A stretch of DNA of 64,000 nucleotides from Ornithodoros turicata (taxonomy: Eukaryota > Arthropoda > Arachnida > Ixodida > Argasidae). The stretch spans positions 3,472,001 to 3,536,000 of the forward strand of contig NW_026999320.1 of NCBI RefSeq assembly GCF_037126465.1, read 5' to 3'. The notes beneath the pieces are model-generated. The model ran no database searches. It was not told the origin of the DNA and was given only the letters and a program-made list of their open reading frames with translations. Within the stretch, counting starts at the first letter, position 1; every line of letters starts with the position of its first letter. Both the position numbers and the translations under genes were made by a program. This document shows, in pieces, positions 11,237 to 22,830 of the stretch.

Positions 11237-12557
11237 CAACTGATGCACAACTGCAAGTTCTACATCGGGGGGCGCCGTGTGTAGACGCTGTATTGGTTCC
11301 GTTAAGTTCGAATGCTATGTTAATGACGGATCCAGTCTGTAGACCGTTCGCTCTTTCTTCTCTATTCGACCACGCTTTTCGTCTTCCTTGACGATAAGAA
11401 TAGAAGATGCCTGCAAGATGCACCTTCGAGAAACCACTAATATTAAAATCGCCACGGTAATGTAGCAAACAAATTATATTGGTTCTTGCTGATTTGTTAT
11501 GGTTATCGAGTTATTTCTGTGATTGCAGATGACATATTCCTCACAGTATTCATGGGAGCAGCTAAAGTATTTAAATAGTGGATTTCTACTTTGTATTTCG
11601 ACACTTATATTCAAATTATTTATGCAAACTGCTTAAATACCTCTCTCAACAAAGTATTTTGTATTGATATTGAAATACAAAAAAAATGCATTTATGCCCA
11701 TCCCTGGCGGAAAGTGGACTCTCAAAGGTGAGCTACGTCGATTTCCTGATGTGTTAAACTGTTGTGATATTCAGAACAAGCACGTCCAACTGCCCCCGAA
11801 ACGCACCTTCGTTTCTCTACTTTGTCTTCCTATTTCGAAAATTAATGAAAGAAACCAAAACAACCCAGTAAACCATGAATATCCCATGGACGTCCAGATG
11901 TGGTCCAGACATCCTCATCCAAATGAAATAACATTAGGACATCTTTAGGATGTCGCAGGAAAGATGTCCCATAGTGTGACATCTCATGGACCTCAGACCC
12001 TGGACACTTTTTGGACCTAATCTTTAATAGCAACAAGGATATCACAAGGCCTACTTCAAAATTTCGTTGCAGTCTTGTAACCACTTCGTGTCTCTGGCCC
12101 TTACTGTTCTTGCTTGTGCCCTTCAACACTATGCCCTATACATCTGCTTACTTATATGCCTTTGCACTGCTTGGATGTATTAAATAGGACCAGAAGCTCT
12201 GGCTCATATGCGCTCGTTTGTACACAGTCAGTAGACCCACGTTTTTATTGTAGTGGAACTGCTTTAAACGGTAAGCAGTCCTTTACACTGGAGGGACACA
12301 ATCATTTTTGAATATTTTCTCAGTCTGGTTCAAGGTTTGTAACACTTCAAGCCTATAAAGTTGAGCTCAAAGACAAGGCCATGTACCACTGACCACCGCA
12401 CAGACACCTTCACACACTCTTTATGCAGCACTCGAGCAGCTGATTACACGTGCTCCTCCCAATCAGACATTATCTGTGAAGTATTATTATGAAAAAAAAA
12501 AAAAAACTTTGGGGGCCTGTGCTGTTTTTGCGGGCACACACTACGCTAAATGACATT

Positions 12558-12646
12558 TCAAAAAATGGCAAGTGAGAACACAAAGATGACACAGGACAGA
12601 GTGTGCTGTTGAGCGTTGTCGTTGTGTTCTCACTCGCCATTTTTAG
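12558..12646. repeat. Short foldback
   Basis: AAAAAATGGCAAGTGAGAAC (from 12560) pairs with GTTCTCACTCGCCATTTTT (to about 12645), giving arms of about 24 bases and a loop of about 38. Confidence 0.7.
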
Positions 12647-12659
12647 CCACGTCTAACTA

Positions 12660-15360
12660 ACTGGCCTAGGGCTCCACCTTGTCCCTTATGTGACACTTCG
12701 TTAAGTATAAGATGTGACTGTTGCATGCCTAATTAATGGGAATTCATTACTTTTGTAATGAAATGCATTCAGCGAAATTTGAACTAGCAGAATTCAAGTG
12801 AGTCATTATTCAAAGACTTCTTGAAACAAATACCACCAGCTCCTGTCACCTTGTGTTTAGTATGATAGCATACTATACGGAGACAGAGGAGACTGAGATT
12901 GAGATACATTCCAGAGTTGCACAGTGTGCCTGCATTTCTCCCTGCATGCCATACAGCATTCTTTGTCCAGTTTCCCAGGATGTACACTAACCCCTCATAT
13001 CCCGCGCCTTCCTGCTGTCATGGTACGATATGCTCAGGCATACCATCTTCTGCAGGGGACCCTAGTGTGGTGTGTCGAGATTTCAACGCATGTTAAAGAA
13101 TTCTCAGGTGGTCACAATTAATCCTCAGAACTGACCACTGTGTCATCGCTCATGATCGTAGTGGTCTCGTGATGTAAAGCCCACAATTATTATTATTACC
13201 TGTCTGCTGTCCTCTGTCCACGTCTGTACACAATTGATAGCTACAGTTGCTCCACGATGCCAACATATATATAATAATGGAAACAGAGAAACAAACACCA
13301 GGTATGCAATGCATATTATGGAACTTTCACTATGAAAATGAGCCCAAAGCGAAGTGACTGTATGTCAACAGCTCGTCCTTTGGTTTCGGTAGCTTATCTG
13401 GAGTGCGAAGCAAAGCCAATGTTCTGGGCAAGAAATTAGCGAATACTATAAGTCAGCTCAATCACGTGATGTTGTTTTTGCCATATTGATGGGGCAGCTT
13501 GACTGTTGGATCACTTGTACAGTAAAGCCTCGTTACGGACACTTGAAAGTACATGCATCATTGGAAGCCCTTTTCAGAAGCGGGTGGCCTAGAATGATGA
13601 CTAGCTCTATTTCTGCTATGTCACATTTTGCCGAATGCATCTAGCATAAACGAAGCTGCTGTTTTAACTTAAAGTAACTAGTGGTATGAAGGACATATGC
13701 TATCACAGCATTTCAGTGGCCCAAAGCTCATCTGCCAAAACTGTATCGATCACAACTTTCTTTTTAGGAAATCCTGAAATAGTTTAAGAGTAATTCATTG
13801 TAGAACGTCAGCTGGATGAACTACACACACACAGTTTCGTGGTTTCCGGTAAAACTTGTGCAGTCTCCACCGGTTCATTTTTTGCGCAACTTGAAACCGT
13901 AGTCACTGTCCTATTTGACAATAACATTTGCGTTTCGTAAAAGAGCTCGCCATACTTCAACTGTTGAATCCCAGTGTCACGATTGGGGTGGACGTCATTT
14001 ACTCTCTTCGACCTTTCTGTTTCAGTATTGTACCCTCTCTGTGATCAAGCTTCCGTCAAGGAGTGGTGTGTGAAACATAAGTTCAAAATGATGGTGACAA
14101 AGGTGACATCGTGGTAATTCTTGGCCAGTCTCTTCACACATACTGAATCATGGTACACTTCCCGTGAACATTTCCATTTGGTTGTCGATCAAGTAGTCAT
14201 CAGGGGTAATTCTTCCGCACCACCGCCCAACAGTGAACATCGCCATTTTTTTAATCGCGCTTGCAGCACCACTTCGGTCGCGGTGCGCAACTTTAGCGTT
14301 CGTGAAAATATTGGCTCTTGGTATTCAACTATTGAATATAACAGTAAGAAGTAAGAACATCAACAATGGCTGAAGTGTAATAACTGAATATTCGGCTGTC
14401 TCTGTATTTGTTTCCTTAAAAACCTCGTTGCCAAACTGTGTCTTCGAGCAATCGCGTTTTTCGTTATTTTTAACGAAGTAGCTCTTGCTTACCTACGTGA
14501 TGCAAAGAAACTGTACGTATTTGTGAACTTCCCATTACATCCCGTCCATACACTAAGTCCACAACGTCAAAGTTCTTCGCCACGCGCAACCAGCAGTGGC
14601 GCAGACGCATCCGCACCGACATCGACAAGGCCATCATCATCATCATCATCCCGCAACAGTGCATGTGTTGGCGCGTTTCTTCGTTTGGTGCCTTGAAGAT
14701 CGTCCCAAGACTTACTGTGCTCTCAATTTCAGGTAAATATCACTGTCATTATCAGCTGTTGCGTTTGTGTGCCGCTTCGGTTTGGCTTTAGTTAGATACC
14801 ATGTGGCAGCTGTTTTTTGCTATGCGCGTTCGTGTTTGCTTTCGAAGCGGGGACTTGCGTCTTGTGCGTGCTACTGTCAGTTTAGAGCTCAACCAGGACG
14901 TGTTTAACTCTTTTGTGACGCTGAGTCCGGACAATGTTCTAGAATGCCTAAAGTGAGGGGGAATCGGTATTCGTACAACGCTGCACGTCGTCAAAGTGAA
15001 CGTTGCGTCGCTGTTTTTGGAGATGCCGTATGGTCCCTTTAATATCACAGGTTAAACAACGGAATGAGCACAAGGCTTGGCCGCCGAGCGCAACATGGTT
15101 ACGGCAAAAAATGGTGGTGTCCTTACCAAAAAAACAATGCAACATGTTTTGTTGCAGCTAATACATGACATGTCAAACTACCTTTTGCAGCAAAATTAAC
15201 GAAATAAGTATTGCAGCACCCTCGTCGATTTAAAATGGAACTACCCAGGTACAGATATTCAATGCCATCCAAACTGAGAGCAGTGTGGATGCAGTGTCTT
15301 GCGATGCAGTCAGATTTTCTCTTTCATGTTTTGTAATTTTTTGCGTGGTGTATTTGTTTG
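12660..15360. other. No gene seen inside the CCCAG-ended candidate
   Basis: Apart from a decayed SINE-like tail (about 13075-13198, with AAAGAATTCTCAGGTGGTCA and an ATT-rich end) no feature is supported. The upstream exons expected for the DUF4806 gene were looked for here and not found. Confidence 0.45.
13075..13198 (+). repeat. SINE/LINE-like 3' tail
   Basis: TTTCAACGCATGTTAAAGAA, CTCAGGTGGTCACAATTAAT and GGTCTCGTGATGTAAAGCCC run into AATTATTATTATTA. The same order of blocks occurs in the SINE at 22588-22830. Confidence 0.6.
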
Positions 15361-15783
15361 CAGGTAGAGGAACTGTGTCACATTGGAGGGAATCACCCAG
15401 GTCAGGCAACACGCAACATGCTGAGCTACCTCATCACTGACTCCTTGGCAGAGGAGTACAGCTGGCTCGGTCAAAAGGGAAAGAGAAAGTTCGTTGAACT
15501 GAAGGTTCTAGGGATCATTTTTAGTATGTATGCCGCAGCTTTCAAGTTTCTAATTCTTGTGAGTCCAAAGTGAGTCTTGTGTGGACCAAATTACAATTAC
15601 GATTCCGAACAGTACTTCATTTTCTCCCCCTCTGCTTTACCCCTTGGTGCTTGCTTCAGTTATAGCAAAAGTTGTACGAAGTCAAATATAGTTTGCCCCA
15701 TGACCTTGGAGAGGGGATTTTTAATACATATTTCTTCACGTATAACGACAATAATCATGTATACTTGAAACACTGTATGTGTA

Positions 15784-15916
15784 GCTGACAGACGCAACGT
15801 AGTACACAAAGTCAAGACAGACAATGTCACACACTTTCAACCACTGTTTTACTAGATGTTTGAAAGTGTGCGACATCGTCTGTCTCGTCCTTGTGTACTA
15901 CGTCTCGTCTGTCAGC
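15784..15916. repeat. Large hairpin-forming inverted repeat
   Basis: GCTGACAGACGCAACGTAGT at 15784 pairs with ACTACGTCTCGTCTGTCAGC ending at 15916. Pairing continues inward through CAAAG...GACAGAC and CACACTTTCAA. Arms are about 57 bases with few mismatches and the loop is about 18 bases. Confidence 0.8.
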
Positions 15917-16402
15917 AATATGTACCAACCTGCCCGCTCTTTGTTACACTGTACGTGTGGCTCTGTACACCTCACAGGTTCAACAGCTACAAAAAGAAAA
16001 GAAAGAAATTGCATTATATTTCTGTTTTTGTTCTGATTGTGATCTACTATCTCTATTGATAAGTATAGAAAGGATGGGGTGCTAAGGGGTCTTTGAGGAA
16101 TCATCATAGAGCATATTGCATCCCGATCCCCTAGAGAATTCACCTTGAAGAGCCTGGGTATAGCCGCTCTACAAAACTGTGAGTGCAGAGAGATAGGCTC
16201 TCTGTATTATTTCCCGAAAACAGATTTCCTTTGCGGCCCCCACACCTTCACATACACACGCCGTACCAGACGAATCATGTGAACCAGTGACTGTAAATTT
16301 GTTCAAACTCGCGGGCTGCCTTGCATGCGTGGACTGGCCTGCGGACGCGGTGTAACCTGACACCTGGCTGGTTTGCGCGTCCCGAGGGGGACAGTTTGGG
16401 CT

Positions 16403-16966
16403 GGTTCATGCGAATTGCGGGTCAACAGCCCAGAGGGAAGAAAGGGTCTGTCGGGCCTCTACGGCCGGAGTGAATGGCCGATTTGTTACAGTGTGGAGGG
16501 GATTATGTGAGCGGAGTGATCTTGGTTTCAGGCTCGTTACAGAAAAATGAGAGGTCGATGAACACATGGACGAAACAGGACAACAGGCAAGAATTAGCGA
16601 AAGATAAGGAGGTTAGTGGTTACGTGGAAAAAATTCCAGAGCGAGCAAAGCCTTTCTTTTTATTGCTTTATTTATTTTTTGTTTATTTATTTATTTATTT
16701 GCTCACTCGCTAGACTTTGCTCGCTCTGGAATTTTCCCCAAGTAATCACTAACCTCCTTATCTTTCGCTAGTTCTTGCGTGTTGTCCTGTTTCGTCCACG
16801 TGTTCATGAATCTCCCATTTTTCTGTAACCAGTCTGGAGCCAAGATCACTCCGTTCACATAATCCCTTCCACACTCTAACAAAGCGGCCATTCACTCCGG
16901 CCGTAGAAGCCCGTACGGAACCTTTCTTCCCTCCGGGCTGTTGACCCACAATTCGCATGAACCTTT
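16403..16966. repeat. Foldback element with about 250-bp arms
   Basis: The left arm (about 16403-16652) and right arm (about 16714-16966) are reverse complements at roughly 85-90 percent by eye. The spacer is T-rich (TTTATTTATTTATTTATT). Reading each arm outward-to-inward gives the same peptide frame: NTWTKQDN, QELAKDKEVS and KIPERAK appear in both translations. So each arm is a copy of one formerly coding sequence, joined tail-to-tail. A read-through transcript would be a long dsRNA hairpin. The encoded family is not recognised. Confidence 0.8.
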
Positions 16967-18389
16967 AACACGTCAGACCTAACCCTTTAAATACCATGCC
17001 AATGATGAGGACGGCGCCCAGAAGAACAGTCCCTGTTCGAAATATCGGCGGCTCCTGTCCTGGGGCAACTCCCTTTCTACATCTCTACCCGTTCGCTGGA
17101 TTTCTACCCATCCACGGTTTAGCTGGTTATTTCAAATAACACTGCCAGGGAATAGCAGTGTAAAAACACTGGATGTGGGCAGCAATTTGACTTATCATGC
17201 TTGAGTGTGAAATTGACAACTTTTCCATGTTCATTCCATTGATGTCAGACAGTGTATCAAACAATTTTGGAAAACTTCCTGAAACATACCTAACGAGTGC
17301 AGTTCTACTGCATAGATGACCCTACATATGGAACTAAAAACTCCGGTTTTGTTCCCTTGTAACAAATACAGACAGCTCAGGAAGTGAACCGAAAACTGCT
17401 CGATATGGCCTGTGTTTCAGTGCTCCTCTATTTTATCCCCCACGGTGACAAGGAATCTTAATTGCCATTTGTTTCAGGAGCTGTACGGGCCAATCAAAAG
17501 GCATAATCAGCTACGAGGGTTGAAGTTGAGGCAGCGATAAAGGCTTGGTTGCGCCACGCGAAAGATCGCGAAGGCAAGAAGAAGTCTCAGACTGATGCCT
17601 GTTAAGGTTTTTCCTTCATTTCTGGGAGCTGATCCTTCATTGCGTTCTGAAATTTTCTTAAGTTCGTGATTAGTTCTTCTTTTGTGAAACTTGTTCAACA
17701 TATTTATTCCGGCTGAGGTCTACCAAGAGGTGTTATATTGATAATGAATTTTCATACTTAACCCATTTAATTAGTGGAAATAGGCTGGCACTTTAAATCC
17801 CAAAGTCATCCCCTACCGCTTTGCAATTTAAACTGCCTGTCTGCTTCCAGTGATTAGAATACTAAATACGACAGTTCATTACTGATACTGTACCAACTTT
17901 AGGTATGCCTCATCCAGAATATATATATTCAACTGGTTTTCCCAAAGAAGACCTCACGAATTTAAGAAAATTTTGGCCAAACATACATACGCCTTCTGTA
18001 TGCTGTGATAAATATAAATGCTGTCTGTGATACATTAGAATATACAGTACAAAATACTGTTTATGCATAAGAAATGTAATAAACATATCTAGAGTTGAGT
18101 CATGGATTTATGTCTTGATGTAGTAATCTCTCATCACACCATTAAGACACACCAACATCCCTTTAAGGTCCAAACCACATCCCATGAAGGCTCTGAAGCA
18201 TGTCCTATTAAGGCCCAAATCACGTCTCTTAGGATGTCTTTATGACATAATATGGGTGTTTCTACTATCATCCATGGGACGTCCTGGATGACGTCATCTG
18301 GATTAGTATGGACATCCACAGGATGTCAATATATCCCGATAAGGATGTCTCAGAGTCATCCTAGAGACATTCATGGTTTACTGGGAAGA

Positions 18390-20390
18390 CATGGGCGCAG
18401 CCATTTTTGTGACACAGATGGGAAAAACCTGCTCCATCTACGTAGATAGAGAATTGTGCTTCTGATTGGATGGAAGCTGAGGCTTTGTCCGACTCCCTGG
18501 CGGCTTCTCCCGTTTGCGTTCTCCAGTTGTGGTAGCCTGCTACGATGAGCGTTTTCCTACGACGGCTACGATGAGCGTTTTGCTACGACGGCAACGATGA
18601 GCCCCGCACAAAAAGTGTTGCATGTAGTTTTGTCGTGTGTTATCTCGTAGAGCGCATCGCGGCATGTAGATAGAGAGCCCTTATACGTATTTTTTGCATG
18701 ATTACTTGAGTGTGCGCATTGCTCTATAACACACAGGCCATATTTCATTCACAATAGTAGGTCGATCTCATACTGCTTTTGAGTTAGGCATAGTGTCTTC
18801 AAATCAGGATATATGTATCCTGTTTGCAGGGCCCAACTGATGTTATTAAGGGTAGTGCAACATTTCCCACTTCTTGAATCATGCTAACATTGCCAGAATA
18901 AGGGACATTACACTGTGCTGTGTATTCCACACTCAGTTGTCTCGCGACGTAAACCCCCAATTATTATATTGTGTGCTCCACATGTTCAACCAAGCAGCAT
19001 TTCCCATACCCAACTGCTACTCAAGTAACTTCGCCACCAAATTAGTCAGTGACAAAAGGTGTATGTACCTTATCACAAATTTAATAACGTTGGTGGAAAT
19101 GGTTGATGCTGTCCTCTGCCTTGTACGGTGCACTTCGTGGCAAAATAAACAGAGTCCAAATGTTTTCCTTGTTCACAAATGTCCTGTCAAAGGTGAAAGA
19201 CCTTTATCAAAATGGGGAAGCCCGGGCTTGCTTGTCGAGAGAAACAAACATGAAACTGCAGCGCTCAACGTAAATAACTGCATGCTCAGCAACTAAGGCT
19301 GGTGATGCCGAAGACCTGATATTTATTGGTTAAAAGGAAGAAAAAAGGAAGGAAAAGAGCACTGCGGCGTATTAATGTTACTTCAAAAGTATAACACCAC
19401 ATGATTTGTGAGAGTCAGTTGGTGTATTTAGTTATGTTGGTCACCTCCTGCACCGATTTTAATAAGGATCAATTGCGTTGCTACCAACCAGAACCTAAGC
19501 CTGACCCATGATCTAATATTAATAATAGTATCTACCCTATATGAGCCTTCAGCACTAGCTTGGTCTAGGTTTCACACGTGGCTTTTGTGAAATTCGAAGC
19601 TGCTCTGTGGAGCTGACAGGAGACTTGCAGAGTACAGAATTTGTTTATTTATATTTTCCAAAGAACATGTAAAAAACAGTGTACTATTCTACAAACCAAC
19701 AAACCAACTGTATTCAAACAAATACAAATATATTGTGTTTTAGCTATGTGCATGCAAGTAGATTACAGGTGACCGATGACACACAATAAGCGTCAAGGGT
19801 AAGACACAAGTATATTACCACTGCAGGCACCGTCCTGAAATTATACGTCACCGCTTGTCAGAAAGCAATGACAACGCACAGCCTAGGGATCATATTGAGC
19901 TCCTTCCATTATTTTTTTTATTGACAGCACGTTGGCTGCCATCCAGTTCATGGAAGTGACCTTTATCGTCGAAAGAACGGTTCAATAGTAAGCGAGCTGG
20001 TAATAGTGTCCATGATTGCGAGACCCGAAGAGGGGATACAAGAAGGGACATACACACACAATGTTGAGACATTGTGTATGCCCCTCCCTATCCCTCGTCT
20101 CATGGTTCTTGCTATGGACCTTCATCATGTTTCCTTCCGGAAACTTTACATATTTTTATGTAGAATTGTGAAGGAACAGCTAGACGCTGTTCGCAAATGA
20201 CAGTGCTTTTCTTGAAACAAGAATCCATAAAAGGTACAGTCATCTTCATGTTAATCATTTGGACATGTTAATCACTTTGGAATGCCACAGACATGTCATG
20301 GAGGCCGGCACATGGTTGAACAAACAACTATTGTGTTGAAAACTGTTGAACAGACAACTATTTGTCATATTTTAGGCACAAAAAGCATGC
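18390..20390. other. No gene seen
   Basis: Intergenic DNA with one tail motif (18931-18970), AT-rich patches around 19640-19750 and no coding-like frame with a domain. Confidence 0.45.
18931..18970 (+). repeat. Dispersed retroelement tail motif copy 3
   Basis: ACTCAGTTGTCTCGCGACGT followed by AAACCCCCAATTATTATATT. Confidence 0.6.
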
Positions 20391-20460
20391 AGGTTTTACA
20401 TTATGCATTATCTTCACCAGCTCGCTTGCTTCCTAGCCATTTTTTCATTGACAAAAAGCA
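20390..20460 (-). repeat. Second copy of the GAGCTGGTGAAGAT repeat
   Basis: On the minus strand it reads AATGAAAAAATGGCTAGGAA then GCAAGCGAGCTGGTGAAGAT and ATGCATAATG. It matches the copy at 2295-2445 with the internal segment deleted. Confidence 0.6.
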
Positions 20461-20671
20461 GTTTTGGCTCCTGTATGTTGAGAAAGATGTATCTCTACAT
20501 ACTTTGCCGTGACACAAATATATCAAGCAACAAATGTACTCTCTACTTTATTATGGTTATTGGTCAACACTGCCAAGAACGTGGAAACACAGACCTGTAC
20601 CACCTACACTCTTCAAAATGACCTTCACACAAAACACATTATAGGTTAACGAGAGTCCAGAATGATGTCCT

Positions 20672-20975
20672 CCCTATCTAAAAAAACGTTAGACACTTCT
20701 GATGGACCATCAAGATATGTTGATGGTACATCAGAATGGCTTGATGGTACATCAGAATGGCTTGATGGTCCATCAACCAATCTGATGAACACATCAAAGC
20801 ATCCTGATGTCCCATCAAGATGTTTTGATGGACAGCCCTAAACATTTTGTACACCATCAGGAGGCTTGATGTACCAACACAGCACTCTGACAGACCATCA
20901 GGCCATTTTGTACTCCGTGAGGCTGTCTTGATGGACTGTCTGTATAGGATCTCGCGGACCATCAAGACCGGTCAC
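20672..20975. repeat. Left subterminal palindrome cluster
   Basis: Contains TGATGGACCATCA (20700-20712, palindromic apart from its centre base) and TGATGGTCCATCA (20763-20775, same), with variants TGATGGTACATCA (twice between 20721 and 20752), GATGTCCCATCA and CACCATCAGGAGGCTTGATG. About a dozen half-sites in both orientations occur within 300 bp. Dense short subterminal repeats are the binding sites of the accessory protein in CACTA transposons, and a DNA-binding BEN protein is encoded by the same candidate element. Confidence 0.75.
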
Positions 20976-21064
20976 CAGGTTCATTCAGCTACAGCACATT
21001 CTTATAGCAAAAAGCACAGTTGCTTTCGATAAAGAAGTTGTACAGGAAATACTCCTACCATATA

Positions 21065-21812
21065 CAGTCAACCCTCGATTTATGAAGTTTCGATTTGTGA
21101 ATTCCCTCGTTTTATGAACACTAGCACGAGGAACCAAACTTTTTACATGCATTTTTCCCTCGTTTTATGAACCTCAATATTCGAATAATGAATGGAATTT
21201 CTGGGAACCAACTAGGAGTTGCCCAGCGTTTTTACCCTCAATTTATGAACGGATCATTCCGAGGCCAACAAAAACCTTCAAGGAGATTATTCGTGGTCTT
21301 ATTAATGACGCCTGAACAGACAAAACGTTTTCGAGGTATTGCACCCTCGGTTCTTAACTCCTCGAAATCCGAACAACAAACGGGTTTTTGCAAAAGTGTT
21401 CCTGACCTCAATTCATGAATAAGGCGTCCGCTGTCACCCGGAGATTAATAAACATAGGTTAAAAACCCCAGAGGAAATCCGAGACCAGTTGAGTGCGAAT
21501 GTGCTGACATCTCCTCTTTCCAAGATTGACACAGCGGAAGGCATGGTCCAAAGCAAAATAAACTATTTAGTATTGCATAATAAACAGAGTGTGAATGCGC
21601 TGACATCTGTGTTTTGTGAGACTGATACAGCAGAAGCCATGGTCCAAAGCAAAATTACGCAATATATTGCACTATAAACACAATATCAACTCGGAAATAC
21701 TGTTCGATTTGCTTGATAGTATTCACTTAACGGAATTTTCAATTTATGAATCCCTCGATTTATGAACGATTTTTCGGGGAACCGAGGGTGTTCATAAATC
21801 GAGGGTTGACTG
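21065..21812. mobile_element. Tigger/pogo-like non-autonomous element
   Basis: Terminal inverted repeats CAGTCAACCCTCGATTTATG (from 21065) and its complement (ending 21812) are flanked by TA on both sides (21063-21064 and 21813-21814), as expected for Tc1/mariner/pogo. The interior repeats CTCGTTTTATGAA- and TTTATGAAT-type sequence near both ends. It also has a 108-bp tandem duplication (about 21495-21660, with CATGGTCCAAAGCAAAAT in both units) that stays open in one frame. No complete DDE domain is present. Confidence 0.9.
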
Positions 21813-22587
21813 TATATGGCGTAATGAACACATCAAATAGACTACGAGCCAACTATATGTACCAATTATATTATTGCAGTTGCTGCATATGGCTGTAAAA
21901 TGATCTGCGAGAACCTTAGTGTGCAGCAGTTGCATGCACAACAAGCATGTCCTGAACATACTCTCAATTTCTTTCATAATTATTTATCCTTGGGGGATGG
22001 AATCGGAGACGAAAGAACGACTGCGGTTCCAACCGCATCATCTTGCGCTCTTTCAATTCTGTCGAATATATCCTTGTTGTCCTATATGTTCCGTTTTACT
22101 GTTCCAAGTTCTTATATATGTAAATGTCCCAAATTTAATTTGTCATTTATGCTTGCAAATTTCTGCACATGATTTTCCTGCAAGTCCTCCGGTATATCAA
22201 ATACCAATTAAGATGATAGAATGGAGAGGGAAGAGTTGCACAAACATTTTACTTGTAATAGATGTGCTACAAAGTGCAAAAAAGTTCAAATAAATAACAT
22301 ACACACAGCAACAGACTTACGAACCGGGATTGGAAAAGGAGCTAAACTACCGAAAACTAGTAAACACCGTTATTTTTTGTTGAACCAGAACTCAACAAAA
22401 CCAAAATTATTTTTCTACGACTTAATTGAGCTAGAACTGAATCAACAAAAGAAAAATGTGGAATGGCTGCCTGTAATATTTCAGGCAATTGCACAGTTTG
22501 CTTCTGAGGTTGATGTTTGCTTTATCCAAATTCATTCAAATTTGCTTCAGTGAACTGGTTTCAACTGTTCCAAACTGGTTCAGCTAA

Positions 22588-22830
22588 CTTGGTGGCTCAG
22601 CTGGTAGCGTGTTTGCCTAATGATCCCAAAGATGCTGGTCCAAACCTGACTGAGGACACCAGGAACTTGGTGGCGGGTACAAGTTGGACTTTATTTTGAT
22701 TTTAAGAGGACGTTAAATACAGCTGGTGTACCATGAGTTGACATTTCAGCGCACATTAAAAAACCCAGGTGGGCAAAATTAATCCACAAACGAGCACAAT
22801 TCTCTTGCTGCATAAAAACAAAAAATTATT
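22588..22830 (+). mobile_element. tRNA-derived SINE
   Basis: The head has a pol III A box (TGGCTCAGCTGGTAGCG) and a B box (GGTCCAAACC). The body contains AAGAGGACGTTAAATACAGC. The tail has GCGCACATTAAAAAACCCAG, GTGGGCAAAATTAATCC and an A/ATT-rich end. The tail blocks match the fragment at 13075-13198. This resembles Ruka-type tick SINEs as I remember them; the family name is not certain. Confidence 0.8.

Larger units (their letters stand above)
15364..17605 (+). pseudogene. DUF4806-type gene relic (last two exons)
   Basis: Exon 15364-15523 is preceded by a TGTTTGCAG acceptor and followed by a TTTTTA|GTATGT donor. It encodes ELCHIGGNHPGQATRNMLSY followed by a ...LAEEYSWLGQKGKRKF segment, the C-terminal core of the DUF4806 family. 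The final exon 17478-17605 (acceptor TTTGTTTCAG) encodes VEVEAAIKAWLRHAKDR and ends at TAA 17603-17605. The first exon is 160 nt, exactly the length of its counterpart in the minus-strand copy (49780-49939), and phases (0 then 1) agree. A TAA at 17504-17506 breaks the last exon, and the upstream exons are missing. Function of the family is unknown. Confidence 0.8.
11864..18385. mobile_element. Candidate CCCAG-ended transposon carrying a DUF4806-type gene
   Basis: The left end reads CCCAGTAAACCATGAATATC (11864) and the right end, read inward from 18385, reads CCCAGTAAACCATGAATGTC. These are correctly oriented inverted termini. Neither end has a partner nearby, so they plausibly bound one 6.5-kb element. 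Both subterminal regions (11864-12005 and 18130-18385) are dense in ATGTCC, GGACGTCC and GACATCC-type short repeats in both orientations, a CACTA-like feature. The interior holds the DUF4806 relic (15364-17605) and several nested foldbacks, and no transposase was found. The immediate 2-bp flanks match (AA), which is too short to prove anything. Boundaries are an inference. Confidence 0.55.

Noticed and set aside
22588..22660. Functional tRNA gene
   Set aside because: Only A and B boxes are conserved; the sequence does not close into a cloverleaf and continues into a SINE body and tail.
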